Shown piece after piece: positions 25,065-33,611 of a DNA stretch of 64,000 nucleotides. Both the position numbers and the translations under genes were made by a program. The notes under the pieces are model-generated. The model saw only the letters and a list, made by a program, of their open reading frames with translations, did not search any database and was not told where the DNA came from. Numbering within the stretch: the first letter of the stretch is position 1; each line of letters begins with the position of its first letter. Origin of the DNA: CAVYXZ01 sp965223835. Its GTDB lineage: Bacteria; Chloroflexota; Anaerolineae; Aggregatilineales; Phototrophicaceae. Location of the stretch: contig CBDCXQ010000001.1 of the NCBI GenBank assembly GCA_965223835.1, forward strand, positions 992,001 to 1,056,000, read 5' to 3'.

Positions 25065-25451
25065 ATGTCAGCACGGGTCTTGATCGCCAAGCCAGGTCTA
25101 GATGGGCATGATCGCGGGGCAAAAATTATCGCACGTGCCCTGCGCGATGCTGGCTATGAGGTCATTTATACCGGGTTGCGCCAGACCCCGGAGATGATCG
25201 CAGAAGCGGCACTCCAGGAAGATGTTGGACTGGTGGGGTTAAGCATCCTCAGCGGTGCTCATCTGGTATTGGTCCCACGTATTCGGCAACTGCTGGATGA
25301 AGCCGGGTTAAATGACGTGCCGTTGATCGTCGGTGGCATTATCCCAGATGCCGATCATGCCGCTATGGCAGCAGCGGGCGTCGCCGCACTATTTGGGCCG
25401 GGCACCAGCATGGACGATGTGGTGGCGCATGTGCGACAGTTGTTAGCTTGA
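25065..25451 (+). CDS. Cobalamin-binding domain protein (methylmalonyl-CoA mutase C-terminal type)
   Basis: This 128-residue protein is a free-standing B12-binding domain as found at the C-terminus of methylmalonyl-CoA mutase. The DxHxxG motif is LDGHDRGAK with His15 as the expected cobalt ligand; the SxL motif is VGLSILSGAH and the GG motif is VGGIIPDADH. It needs a separate catalytic (alpha) subunit for adenosylcobalamin-dependent isomerisation, and none is encoded nearby. The next gene, meaB, overlaps its stop codon (TGATG), so the two are translationally coupled. The ATG at 25065 is chosen by homology; the frame is open further upstream, but the extension overlaps the divergent kinase gene. 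Confidence 0.92.
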   Translation: MSARVLIAKPGLDGHDRGAKIIARALRDAGYEVIYTGLRQTPEMIAEAALQEDVGLVGLSILSGAHLVLVPRIRQLLDEAGLNDVPLIVGGIIPDADHAAMAAAGVAALFGPGTSMDDVVAHVRQLLA

Positions 25452-26449
25452 TGGACCTGGTTCGGGAATTGCAGGCAGGTGATCGGCGGGCGTTAGCTCG
25501 CTTACTGACGCTGGTGGAAAACGAACCAGAGCGGGCAGCGTCAGCACTTGATGTGTTATTTGCTCATACTGGTCAGGCGCAGATTATCGGTATCACCGGC
25601 GCACCGGGGACCGGCAAAAGCACACTGGTCAATGCGTTGACTAAAGCATTACGGGCGCAAGCGCGAACGGTTGGCATCATTGCGGTTGACCCCACCAGTC
25701 CATTTTCCGGTGGTGCGATCTTAGGCGACCGCGTGCGGATGCGTGATCTGGCCGGGGATGCCGGCGTTTTTATTCGCAGCATGGCGACCCGGGGGAGTCT
25801 GGGCGGATTAGCGCGGGCGACGCGCAGTGCCGTCCAGGTGTTGGACGCCGCCGGATTCGACGTTATCCTGGTGGAGACGGTGGGGGCCGGGCAAAGTGAA
25901 ATTGACATTGTACGCATCGCCCCGTCGGTCATCGTTGTGGAAGCACCGGGCCGGGGTGACGATGTGCAGGCGCTTAAAGCGGGCATCCTCGAAATCGCCG
26001 ACGTACTGGTAGTCAACAAGGCCGATCAATCCGGCGCTGCTGCGACGGTCCGTGCTCTAGAAGCTATGCTGCAATTGGGACACCCATTGGCGCGGGAGCA
26101 GTTGTTAAACGCAAAAGCGGAATCTGAGGGGGTTGGTTGGATTCCGCCCGTTATAAAAACGGTCGCGATCGATGGTACCGGCATTGACGATGTAGTCGCG
26201 GCGCTGGCGCAACATCGGCAGTATTTAGTTGATACTGATTTGTTAGAGCGCCTGACCTACCAGCAAATTGAGATGGAGTTATTTGCCAGCTTGCAAGCAA
26301 CAATCGTCGCACGGTTGCGGCAAGCAATTTCGGAAGAAACGTTAGCGGCGATGATTACCCGTATACAAACGCGCAAATCATCACCCCAGCAAGCCGTCCA
26401 AGCGATACTTGAATCGAGTATATTTTATGACTACGATCAAACCCGTTAA
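25451..26449 (+). CDS. meaB: Methylmalonyl-CoA mutase-associated GTPase MeaB
   Basis: MeaB is the G3E-family GTPase that protects methylmalonyl-CoA mutase and gates delivery of its B12 cofactor. The 332-residue protein has the P-loop ITGAPGTGKSTLVNAL (residues 48-63), IIAVDPTSPFSGGAILGDR, the Mg/switch region FDVILVETVGAGQSE and the base-recognition motif VNKAD. The C-terminal helical dimerisation arm is present. Its start overlaps the stop of the B12-domain gene by one base, and its end overlaps prs by 23 bases, so the three are one tight unit. Confidence 0.95.
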   Translation: MDLVRELQAGDRRALARLLTLVENEPERAASALDVLFAHTGQAQIIGITGAPGTGKSTLVNALTKALRAQARTVGIIAVDPTSPFSGGAILGDRVRMRDLAGDAGVFIRSMATRGSLGGLARATRSAVQVLDAAGFDVILVETVGAGQSEIDIVRIAPSVIVVEAPGRGDDVQALKAGILEIADVLVVNKADQSGAAATVRALEAMLQLGHPLAREQLLNAKAESEGVGWIPPVIKTVAIDGTGIDDVVAALAQHRQYLVDTDLLERLTYQQIEMELFASLQATIVARLRQAISEETLAAMITRIQTRKSSPQQAVQAILESSIFYDYDQTR

Positions 26450-27458
26450 AATTCCCGGCACGAAATATGTTCGCAAACCGGGCGTTCATGTTGCCCTGGC
26501 AGAAAGCGCCGGCCCGTTTGGCAATATTTCCTTATTCTGTGGTTCCGCAGATCCAGAACTTGGAGAGGAGATTGCCGACTATTTGGGAGGCAAACGAGGC
26601 AGTTACACCCGCACCGTGTTCTCCAACGAAAACATATTCATCCGGCTCAATCAAAGTGTGCGCGGCCAGGACGTTTACCTGTTGCAAACGATGGCGTCGC
26701 CGGTCCATGATAATTTCATGGAAATGTTGATTATGATCGACACCCTGAAGCGTGACTCCGCGGCCCGTATAAACGTCATTATTCCCTATTTGTCCTATAG
26801 CCGGTCCGATAAGAAAGATCAGCCCCGTGTCGGCATCGCGGCCCGGTTGGTGGCGAACATGATTGAGGTGGCCGGGGCCGACCGTTATATGACGATTGAT
26901 TTACACGCCGGGCAGATCCAGGGGTTTTTCAACATTCCCGGCGATGCGCTGACGGCTTTTCATTTGCTGAGCGATTATATCCTGGAGAAACAGATCGAGA
27001 ATCTGGTGGTCGTCTCGGCTGACCTGGGATTCGTAAAAAAGGGGCGCAACTGGGCCGAGAAATTGGGTGCGCCGCACGCGATTGTCGAGAAACGACGGGT
27101 CGATAATAAGGAACAACCTGAAGCGCTTTCGATTATTGGTGATGTCAACGGCAAGAATGTGCTGCTGGTGGATGACGAAGTGTTAACCGCCGGGAGCGCC
27201 ATGAACGCTGTCAAGGCAATCCGCGAACATGGTGCGCAGGATATTTACTTTGCCTTCAGCCATGCATTGATGCCCGATATTGGCTATGAACGACTGGCTG
27301 CATTGGATCTCAGCGAGATTATTTGCACCAATACGCTGCCGCTGCCCATTGAAAAACGACTGCCCAACATGACGGTTCTGTCGGTGGCACCGCTGCTGGG
27401 CGAAGTCATTTTACGTGCTCATGCCGGTCGCAGTGTGGGGGAACTGTTTAACGAGTAG
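26427..27458 (+). CDS. prs: Ribose-phosphate pyrophosphokinase family protein
   Basis: This protein would make PRPP from ribose 5-phosphate and ATP. The 343-residue sequence contains the family signature TIDLHAGQIQGFFNIP, the flexible catalytic-loop region YLSYSRSDKKDQPRVGIAAR and two Rossmann-like halves. The PRPP-binding loop is unusual, NVLLVDDEVLTAGSAMNA, against the usual VDDxIDTGGT. It has an N-terminal extension (about 25 residues, basic). The ATG at 26427 lies inside the 3' end of meaB. The divergent loop leaves open whether this is the cell's main PRPP synthase or a diverged paralogue. Confidence 0.85.
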   Translation: MTTIKPVKIPGTKYVRKPGVHVALAESAGPFGNISLFCGSADPELGEEIADYLGGKRGSYTRTVFSNENIFIRLNQSVRGQDVYLLQTMASPVHDNFMEMLIMIDTLKRDSAARINVIIPYLSYSRSDKKDQPRVGIAARLVANMIEVAGADRYMTIDLHAGQIQGFFNIPGDALTAFHLLSDYILEKQIENLVVVSADLGFVKKGRNWAEKLGAPHAIVEKRRVDNKEQPEALSIIGDVNGKNVLLVDDEVLTAGSAMNAVKAIREHGAQDIYFAFSHALMPDIGYERLAALDLSEIICTNTLPLPIEKRLPNMTVLSVAPLLGEVILRAHAGRSVGELFNE

Positions 27459-27515
27459 TAACCTTTGGATTAGGCGTGGGTTGTAACAGGTGATGTGATA
27501 TAAGCATGGACGACG

Positions 27516-28205
27516 ATGCAAGCAGACACAACCCCCCAATTCTCTCCCCGCACCTTAATCTTTGGCATTGGCTCATTTGTTATCGTCACGATTGTGATGC
27601 TGGTCTTCATCGAGTGGATTGGCGTCGAAAGCATCCAGGCCTTCATTGAACAGGCCGGACCCTTAGCGCCTTTGGCTTACATCGCGCTCAAAGCGACAAC
27701 TTATGTTTTCGCGCCGTTGAGCAGCGGCCCGGTGCAACTGTCTTCTGGAATCCTGTTCGGATTGTGGGCGGGCACGCTGTATACGCTGATCGGCGAAGTG
27801 TTGGGTGGCACGATCAGCTTTCTGATTGCCCGCTACCTGGGTCGTCCGGTGGTCAAGCGCTTTGTCGGCGACGATGGCATGGCGCGCGTTGATAATTTTG
27901 TCAGTCAACTCGGCGGTGGTCGGGCGCTGATTTATGCGCGGCTGTTCTTTTTCGCCATCTACGACTTTATCAGTTATGCCGCTGGATTTACCCGCAACAT
28001 CACCCTGCGCCAGTATGTCGTTGTTTCGACCGTGATCGGCGCGATTCCAACGTTTTTGTTCGTCGCTGCCGGGGCTAGTCTAGCGGGGGATCGTACCCTG
28101 CTGTTATTCATCTACTTCTGCATTGGTGTGTTGTCGGCGTTGCCCTTTCTCATTAACCGCCGCCGCAAAGCCAAACACATGACTGCTGACAAGGCGAATG
28201 GATAA
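27516..28205 (+). CDS. TVP38/TMEM64 (VTT-domain) membrane protein
   Basis: This is a 229-residue inner-membrane protein of the DedA/VTT superfamily. One N-terminal membrane helix (about 14-34) is followed by the VTT core: FAPLSSGPVQLSSGILFG, then GEVLGGTISFLIARYLGRP, ARLFFFAIYDFISYAAGFT and two further helices; the C-terminus is basic. VTT proteins are scramblase-like lipid transporters or membrane-homeostasis factors; the exact function is unknown. It lies 57 bases after prs on the same strand, and converges with the aldehyde dehydrogenase gene 17 bases away. Confidence 0.85.
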   Translation: MQADTTPQFSPRTLIFGIGSFVIVTIVMLVFIEWIGVESIQAFIEQAGPLAPLAYIALKATTYVFAPLSSGPVQLSSGILFGLWAGTLYTLIGEVLGGTISFLIARYLGRPVVKRFVGDDGMARVDNFVSQLGGGRALIYARLFFFAIYDFISYAAGFTRNITLRQYVVVSTVIGAIPTFLFVAAGASLAGDRTLLLFIYFCIGVLSALPFLINRRRKAKHMTADKANG

Positions 28206-28222
28206 AATCCGAATTGGCTAGG

Positions 28223-29782
28223 CTATAAACGTTCCGCAATGCTCTTGGCCTGGGTGAACAGCAGCAAGTAGTCGGGTCCGCCGGCCTTGCTATCGGTCCC
28301 GCTCATGTTAAAGCCGCCAAATGGATGAACCCCGACCAACGCCCCGGTGCATTTGCGATTCAGATAGAGGTTGCCAACATGAAACTCACGCCGGGCACGG
28401 GCTAAACGGGCGGCGTCCTGACTGAAGACCGCCCCGGTCAGGCCATAGTCGGTGCTGTTGGCGATTGCCAGCGCGTCATCGTAATCACGGGTGCGGATTA
28501 ACGCTAGCACCGGACCGAAAATTTCCTCCTGCGCGATGCGGGCATCTCCAGGTACGTCGCCATAGATCGTTGGTGGCAAAAAGTAGCCACGTTCTGGCGT
28601 TTCGACTGGTTGTCCGCCCAACAATAACTTGCCTTCTTGCGTGCCGATCTCCATATAATTGCGGATTTTTTGCAAGGCGTCCGGGTCAATGACGGGTCCC
28701 AGGTCGATGTGAGGGCCAGCATCTGTTGCGCCAACGGAAAGCTGCCGGGCGAACTCAACCACCTGTTCGGCAACTGTATCATAGACCGCATCAACGATAA
28801 TGGCGCGAGAACCGGCGGAGCATTTCTGCCCCTGAAAGCCAAAAGCAGCAGCGACGATGCCCTGAGCGGCGGGCGTTAATTGGGCGGTTTCATCAACAAC
28901 GGTCGCATCTTTGCCACCCATTTCGAGGATGGCCCGTTTGAGCCACTTCTGACCGGGTTGGACCTGCGCGGCCTGCGCGTAGATTTGCGTGCCGACTTCG
29001 CGTGAACCAGTGAAATTGACGAAGCGGGTTCCCGGATGCTCCACCATGCGTGCGCCTACGACTTCACCCGGCCCGGTGAGGAAATTCAACACACCGCTGG
29101 GCAATCCCTGCTCCCAGAATAATTGTGCCATGTGGTAGGCGACCAGCGGGCTTTGTTCTGCCGGTTTGAACAGCGCGGTGTTGCCCGCCACCAGTGCAGC
29201 ACCCGTCATGCCAGTGGGGATGGCAGTTGGGAAATTCCAGGGCGGGATGATCGCGCCAACGCCTAATGGGATGTATTCCAGCGCAAGCTGCTCCGGCTGA
29301 TTGGCGGTTAAACGGTCGCTGCTATCGGCCAGGGCAACCATCTGGCGGGCATAATATTCCAGAAAGTCGATGGCTTCGGCGGTGTCGGCATCGGCTTCGA
29401 CCCAGCTTTTGCCGACTTCCAGGACCATCATGGCGCTGAATTCATGTTTGCGACGGCGCATCGCGGCGGCTACGCGCAACAGATAACGGGCGCGTTCTGC
29501 AACCGGGGTGTATTGCCAGGTGGTAAAGGCGGCTGTCGCGGCTTTGATCGCGGCGTTGACATGCTCTGCCGTCCCATTGGCAAAGTAACCCAGGACTTCA
29601 TCCGGGCGGGCGGGATTGACCGATGGAAAGAGATCATCGATATAGATGGTTTCGCCACCGATGACCAGCGGGTAGGTCTGGCCCAGCGTCGATTTGACTT
29701 GATCGAGTGCGGCGTGAAAGGCGGTAACGTTGGCGGAATCGGTAAAGTCGGTAAAGGGTTCATTCTGAAAAGGCGGTAACAT
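28223..29782 (-). CDS. pruA: 1-pyrroline-5-carboxylate dehydrogenase-type aldehyde dehydrogenase
   Basis: This 519-residue NAD-dependent enzyme would oxidise glutamate semialdehyde to glutamate in proline catabolism. Markers of the aldehyde dehydrogenase fold are PPWNFPTAIPTGMTGAALVA, the Gly-rich VNFTGSREVGTQIY, the catalytic Glu in LEMGGKDATVV and the catalytic Cys in GFQGQKCSAGSRAI. The C-terminal NRKCTGALVGVHPFGGFNMS with TDSKAGGPDYL is typical of the RocA/PruA subgroup. GGAG lies 8 bases before the ATG. No proline dehydrogenase gene is next to it, so the pathway partner must be elsewhere. Confidence 0.9.
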   Translation of the reverse strand: MLPPFQNEPFTDFTDSANVTAFHAALDQVKSTLGQTYPLVIGGETIYIDDLFPSVNPARPDEVLGYFANGTAEHVNAAIKAATAAFTTWQYTPVAERARYLLRVAAAMRRRKHEFSAMMVLEVGKSWVEADADTAEAIDFLEYYARQMVALADSSDRLTANQPEQLALEYIPLGVGAIIPPWNFPTAIPTGMTGAALVAGNTALFKPAEQSPLVAYHMAQLFWEQGLPSGVLNFLTGPGEVVGARMVEHPGTRFVNFTGSREVGTQIYAQAAQVQPGQKWLKRAILEMGGKDATVVDETAQLTPAAQGIVAAAFGFQGQKCSAGSRAIIVDAVYDTVAEQVVEFARQLSVGATDAGPHIDLGPVIDPDALQKIRNYMEIGTQEGKLLLGGQPVETPERGYFLPPTIYGDVPGDARIAQEEIFGPVLALIRTRDYDDALAIANSTDYGLTGAVFSQDAARLARARREFHVGNLYLNRKCTGALVGVHPFGGFNMSGTDSKAGGPDYLLLFTQAKSIAERL

Positions 29783-30109
29783 CGTGTTTACTCCAAATAC
29801 ATCAATCTAACAAACATCAAGATAAACAATTTTACACTATTGGGATCGTGGTATGGGTATGCTCATCATCGTCGCCAAGTGTGATAATGATCGCTATTGG
29901 CGTGGGCTTGAAGCGACTTAACGGTTCCAGTAAGATAGTGACATCTAGTGATAGACAAGCGATTCTTTTGCTCTGAACTGCTTGCACAACAATCTCAAAA
30001 AGACCATAATATTGTCTATTACTCATATGCGTTTGTGTCAGGTGAATTGAATGACATAATTCATCAGTTATTTGTATATCCTCATAGTCAATGTTCTTAT
30101 TTGATCAGT
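29783..30109 (+). other. Gene-free A/T-rich stretch before the HNH gene
   Basis: These 327 bases hold no gene I can support. The right half is A/T-rich like the HNH gene. An open frame at 29832-30026 on the - strand (64 codons) has no ribosome site or family match. The frame of the HNH gene is open back to a GTG at 29948, but that extension shows no conserved features. Confidence 0.5.
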
Positions 30110-30958
30110 ATGAAACCTCAAAGAAAAAAACGAGCATATATTACGAAAGAAGTAGAAACGAAGGTGTTTTTAAGTAGTCGAAGGAGGTGTTGCCTATGCT
30201 ACTATCTTGATGGAATCAAGGCTAAACAAAGGGGTCAAATTGCTCATCTAAACCGAGACTCAGCTAATTCTGATTTTTCTAACCTTGTATTTCTATGTCT
30301 CAATCACCATGATGAATACGATTCCAGGTCCAGTCAATCAAAGAACTATACTTTAACGGAAGTGAAAACATATCGTGATCGTCTTTACGACGAATTAGAA
30401 TTGGCAGAAACACTTCCTTCTTCCAAGAATTTTAATGACTTTTCAATTGAATATGATTTTTATGAAGAACTGCAATTTATGATAAAGAATGCAGGAGAGG
30501 AGTTAGATTATCTGACACGTCCCTGGCGTAATCTTTTACCAGCAGAGATAGGGGTAAAATTATTTGCTTTTAAGTCACCAAATCGATTTGACGGGATTTG
30601 TAGGATAGAGAGAATTAATCTATTGGATGAGCGCGTGGTAATCATTTGCGAACAAGTTGAAGATAATCCCGGTAATAGTATTACCAATGCTGTTGAGGCA
30701 ATAGCATTTCAAGTTTGTCAACAATATAGGATTGATCCACAAAAATTAGTTTGGATCGAACATTACCCCTATTCAAGTCATGACGACAGCGAGTGGGATT
30801 TAGTCAGTTTTGAGAAAAAGCCTCTAGGATCTTTTTTTGAAGGGCCTCGTTGGAAAAGAATGGAAGAAGCAGATTGGATTGATTTAGGATTCAGACCCAA
30901 ACGTAACCGTTCACAAAATCGAAAGACATCAGATTCCAGATTTTCCTGGATTCGTTGA
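30110..30958 (+). CDS. HNH-endonuclease-type protein of foreign base composition
   Basis: This 282-residue protein has a basic N-terminus and an HNH-like beta-beta-alpha metal module at residues 26-72: the zinc pair CCLC (27-30), an inner His in GQIAHLNRD, and LVFLCLNHHDEYD. It would cut or nick nucleic acid. The C-terminal 180 residues are not recognisable to me; they include EDNPGNSITNAVEAIAFQ and VWIEHYPYSSHDDSEWD. Base use is unlike the neighbours: the 60 bases from 30421 hold 13 G/C, against 39 in the 60 bases from 28921. Synonymous choices such as AGA/ATA are also common here. This points to recent acquisition. The start is uncertain; no ribosome site is clear. Confidence 0.7.
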   Translation: MKPQRKKRAYITKEVETKVFLSSRRRCCLCYYLDGIKAKQRGQIAHLNRDSANSDFSNLVFLCLNHHDEYDSRSSQSKNYTLTEVKTYRDRLYDELELAETLPSSKNFNDFSIEYDFYEELQFMIKNAGEELDYLTRPWRNLLPAEIGVKLFAFKSPNRFDGICRIERINLLDERVVIICEQVEDNPGNSITNAVEAIAFQVCQQYRIDPQKLVWIEHYPYSSHDDSEWDLVSFEKKPLGSFFEGPRWKRMEEADWIDLGFRPKRNRSQNRKTSDSRFSWIR

Positions 30959-31020
30959 GTATCTTGACCGTCTTATTAATGCTCTCGATTATGTAGATTT
31001 CAATGCACTCTCAGTTATGC

Positions 31021-31617
31021 TCATTCTGGCTTCTGACCATAAATTTTCAATCCTGGCTGAATGAACATTGTATCCATTGATCCGACACCAAATGGCGTTA
31101 GAAATTCTTGAACGGCAGCGGGGGCTTGCTTCAAAAGGACGTGCAGGCGTTCGACTTGGTAGGTTGATAGATGCAATTCAGGCGCAAAGACGCTTACCCG
31201 ATCACCCGCGATAACCTCACTTTTTTCGACATGCAGCCCAACATCCAAAAATACGCCATTCCACTCATATTCGGCATAATGGGTCTGCTCACGCGGGTCA
31301 CGAAATTGATAGAGCACATTCACATAACGGGCCGCACGCGGATCGTCGGGCACGGTCAGATCGTTCACAACCAGCCAACCGCCGGGCTTGAGCACCCGTT
31401 CGCAGGATGTTGCCAGCGCATATAAATCAACACCACAGGCACCGCCACAGGTTACGAGATCGAATTGTTCACCTGGAAATGGTAGCGCATCTGGGCTGAC
31501 GACTAACGTTGATTGACTTGACGATAGCCGCGCCGTCGCCTGGCCGGGTACGGGCGCTGGTTGGAGTTCGAGGGTGTTCCAGTTCGGTTGCGGGGTAAAC
31601 GGTGGATTTGAATTCAC
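31021..31617 (-). CDS. Methyltransferase-like protein lacking SAM motif I
   Basis: This product of about 198 residues ends like a class I methyltransferase of the UbiE/type 11 group: ALPFPGEQFDLVTCGGAC (motif II region), ERVLKPGGWLVVNDLTVPDD (motif III) and a YVNVLYQFRDPREQTHY segment common to that group. The N-terminal part that should carry the Gly-rich SAM-binding motif I and the acidic strand-2 end is missing or replaced by a Pro/Ser/Gln-rich stretch. The frame is open to ATG 31689, but GTG 31617 with TAAGG upstream is preferred, as the ATG would overlap the divergent gene. It is either an N-terminally truncated remnant or a diverged, possibly inactive enzyme. Confidence 0.6.
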   Translation of the reverse strand: MNSNPPFTPQPNWNTLELQPAPVPGQATARLSSSQSTLVVSPDALPFPGEQFDLVTCGGACGVDLYALATSCERVLKPGGWLVVNDLTVPDDPRAARYVNVLYQFRDPREQTHYAEYEWNGVFLDVGLHVEKSEVIAGDRVSVFAPELHLSTYQVERLHVLLKQAPAAVQEFLTPFGVGSMDTMFIQPGLKIYGQKPE

Positions 31618-31619
31618 AG

Positions 31620-31648
31620 ATGACAGTGCCTTATTGCGCCGATATAAT
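31620..31648 (+). promoter_or_regulatory. Promoter of the GT39-type glycosyltransferase/queG operon
   Basis: ATGACA (31620-31625) and TATAAT (31643-31648) are 17 bases apart, one mismatch from consensus. The RNA start near 31655 fits the ATG at 31689. Confidence 0.65.
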
Positions 31649-31688
31649 GAGCCGTCTGAATGATACCGAGGGATGAACAGGCTCCGCA

Positions 31689-33611
31689 ATGCTCACTCGT
31701 TCACAGGTGAAGCCAACCACACCGGTCAATGGGCAGCGCTCTATGACATTAGCGCCTCAGCCGACGGCGTTTCTGGAAACACGTGCCAACTGGGTGGTGG
31801 TAATCGCGTTGCTGCTGCTGGCTACTGCGCTCACGGTGCCGAACTTGCAGGGCGCGTTCTGGGTGGACGAAGTGATTACGGTGGAACGGGCTGGTGCGCC
31901 CATTCATGGCGGCCCATTTTCCCCCGCGCAAATCTGGGAACATACGGCGAGCACCACTTACGATCAAGTCCCCGGTTATTATACGCTGGTCAGCGCCTGG
32001 AATAATGTCGCCGGATGGAACGAGTTTTCTACCCGCACCTTGTCGCTGCTGTTCGGGTTGCTGGGAATCGCCATGACCTACCGGCTGGGCCGTGATTTGC
32101 ATTCGCCGCTGGCGGGTCTGGCCGCCGCCGCCGCTTTAACGGGCAGTGCGCTGTTCATCAATTTTATGCACGAAGGGCGTACCTACGCGCTGCTAGTGTT
32201 GTTGGGCGCGTCAACCATCTGGCTCTATCACCGCATTATTTCGCGGCAGACGGGGTGGTTGGTCAAAGTCGCGCTGGTCATCACGGCGGCGGGATTGCTT
32301 TACGCGCATTATTTCGCGTCGTTGCTGATTTTCAGCCTGTGTATCTATCATGTGTTGTTTGTGCCCAAAAATCGTCAGTGGTGGCAAATCGTCGTCATCA
32401 TGGGGCTGGCGGGAGTCCTGTTCCTGCCCTGGTTTCTAACGTCGTTCGATGTGTTGCCGGGGTCGGAGACTGAACCCTGGCGGCAGGATATGAAGATGAC
32501 GATCCCCGAACTCACTGACGAATTGCTCAACTTTTTTGGCAACAGTAGCGTGGCGCTGCTGCTGGTCGTCGGCGCGTTTGCGACTCGGTTCTGGAAGCTG
32601 CCGGAACGTCTGATCTGGTTTACGTTGCTGGGGCCGATCATTCTGGCGCTGGCGATCAATGCCTGGATAGGGATGCTCGTCTCGCCCAAATTTTTGCTCT
32701 ATCTGTGGGTGCCGATGGCGTTACTTTTCGGGATTGGCACCACCTATCTCGTCCGCAAAAATATCCAACCGGCGATTATCCTGATTCCCTGGTTGATCGT
32801 GGGCACCTGGACCAGTGTGAACTGGGAAGACGACCCGATTAAATATGTGGCGTGGGACGTCTTGCATGATGAACTGGTGGGTGCTGTCGGTGATGATGAC
32901 GCGCTGGTGTTTCATCTGCACGCCACCAAATGGGATGGGGCGCATAACCGGGCGCGTGGACATTATTTTTATGACTTCCCCAATCTGCCGACACTATTAT
33001 GGTCTTGGCCTCACAGTGCCGATGATGGTTATTTGCGGGATGCACGGGTCGCTGCCGCCGAAGTTAAGCGCATGTGGAGCAGTTTTGATCCCCGATTTCG
33101 ACCTGATCGTGTCTCCAAATTCAATGCGTTGATGATCGACATGGGCCTGGATGAATGTGGCAGGGTGGTCGACACGCCGACGATGGCAGTTGACTTATTT
33201 GCACGGTCACCGGCGGAAACGCTGCCGTTGCAATTTGGTGGCGATCTATTTGGTGGCGATCATGTCGGCATGGCGGTGTTGGGCAACATTGTCCAACGTG
33301 ATGACGGCAATGTGCTGGTGCCACTGGGCTGGCAGCAAGACACCGGTGTGCCGCTCAACACCTATTCGTTCGCTGTGCATCTACTGAACGATAGCGGGGC
33401 GCTGGTGCAGCAGGTTGACGTGGGTTTGCCCCCGATTCATGAGTTCGCCTGTCAGGCCATCCAACTGGATGCGAATCAGCTGGAAGCGGGCGATTATGAA
33501 CTTGCGCTGGTGGTCTACGATTGGCAAAGTGGCGACCGCTTAACCGGTGTTGATATTGCAGATGGCACTACCGGTGACCGTATTCGGTTGGGTGACATCA
33601 ATCTGCGATGA
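31689..33611 (+). CDS. Membrane glycosyltransferase (GT39/ArnT-like, GT-C fold)
   Basis: This is a 640-residue polytopic protein. After a first membrane helix (about 32-50) the outer loop contains the acidic motif FWVDEVITVERAG, the Asp-Glu signature of GT-C enzymes that use polyprenyl-phosphate sugars. Multiple membrane helices follow to about residue 370, and the C-terminal 260 residues form an extracytoplasmic domain. Such enzymes mannosylate proteins or modify lipids; the acceptor is not known. An alternative start at ATG 31743 (MTLAPQPT) is possible because no strong ribosome site precedes 31689. It overlaps queG by four bases (ATGA). Confidence 0.82.
   Translation: MLTRSQVKPTTPVNGQRSMTLAPQPTAFLETRANWVVVIALLLLATALTVPNLQGAFWVDEVITVERAGAPIHGGPFSPAQIWEHTASTTYDQVPGYYTLVSAWNNVAGWNEFSTRTLSLLFGLLGIAMTYRLGRDLHSPLAGLAAAAALTGSALFINFMHEGRTYALLVLLGASTIWLYHRIISRQTGWLVKVALVITAAGLLYAHYFASLLIFSLCIYHVLFVPKNRQWWQIVVIMGLAGVLFLPWFLTSFDVLPGSETEPWRQDMKMTIPELTDELLNFFGNSSVALLLVVGAFATRFWKLPERLIWFTLLGPIILALAINAWIGMLVSPKFLLYLWVPMALLFGIGTTYLVRKNIQPAIILIPWLIVGTWTSVNWEDDPIKYVAWDVLHDELVGAVGDDDALVFHLHATKWDGAHNRARGHYFYDFPNLPTLLWSWPHSADDGYLRDARVAAAEVKRMWSSFDPRFRPDRVSKFNALMIDMGLDECGRVVDTPTMAVDLFARSPAETLPLQFGGDLFGGDHVGMAVLGNIVQRDDGNVLVPLGWQQDTGVPLNTYSFAVHLLNDSGALVQQVDVGLPPIHEFACQAIQLDANQLEAGDYELALVVYDWQSGDRLTGVDIADGTTGDRIRLGDINLR

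Noticed and set aside
29832..30026. Possible 64-residue gene on the - strand
   Set aside because: No ribosome site, no recognisable motif; lies in an A/T-rich gap where chance frames are common.
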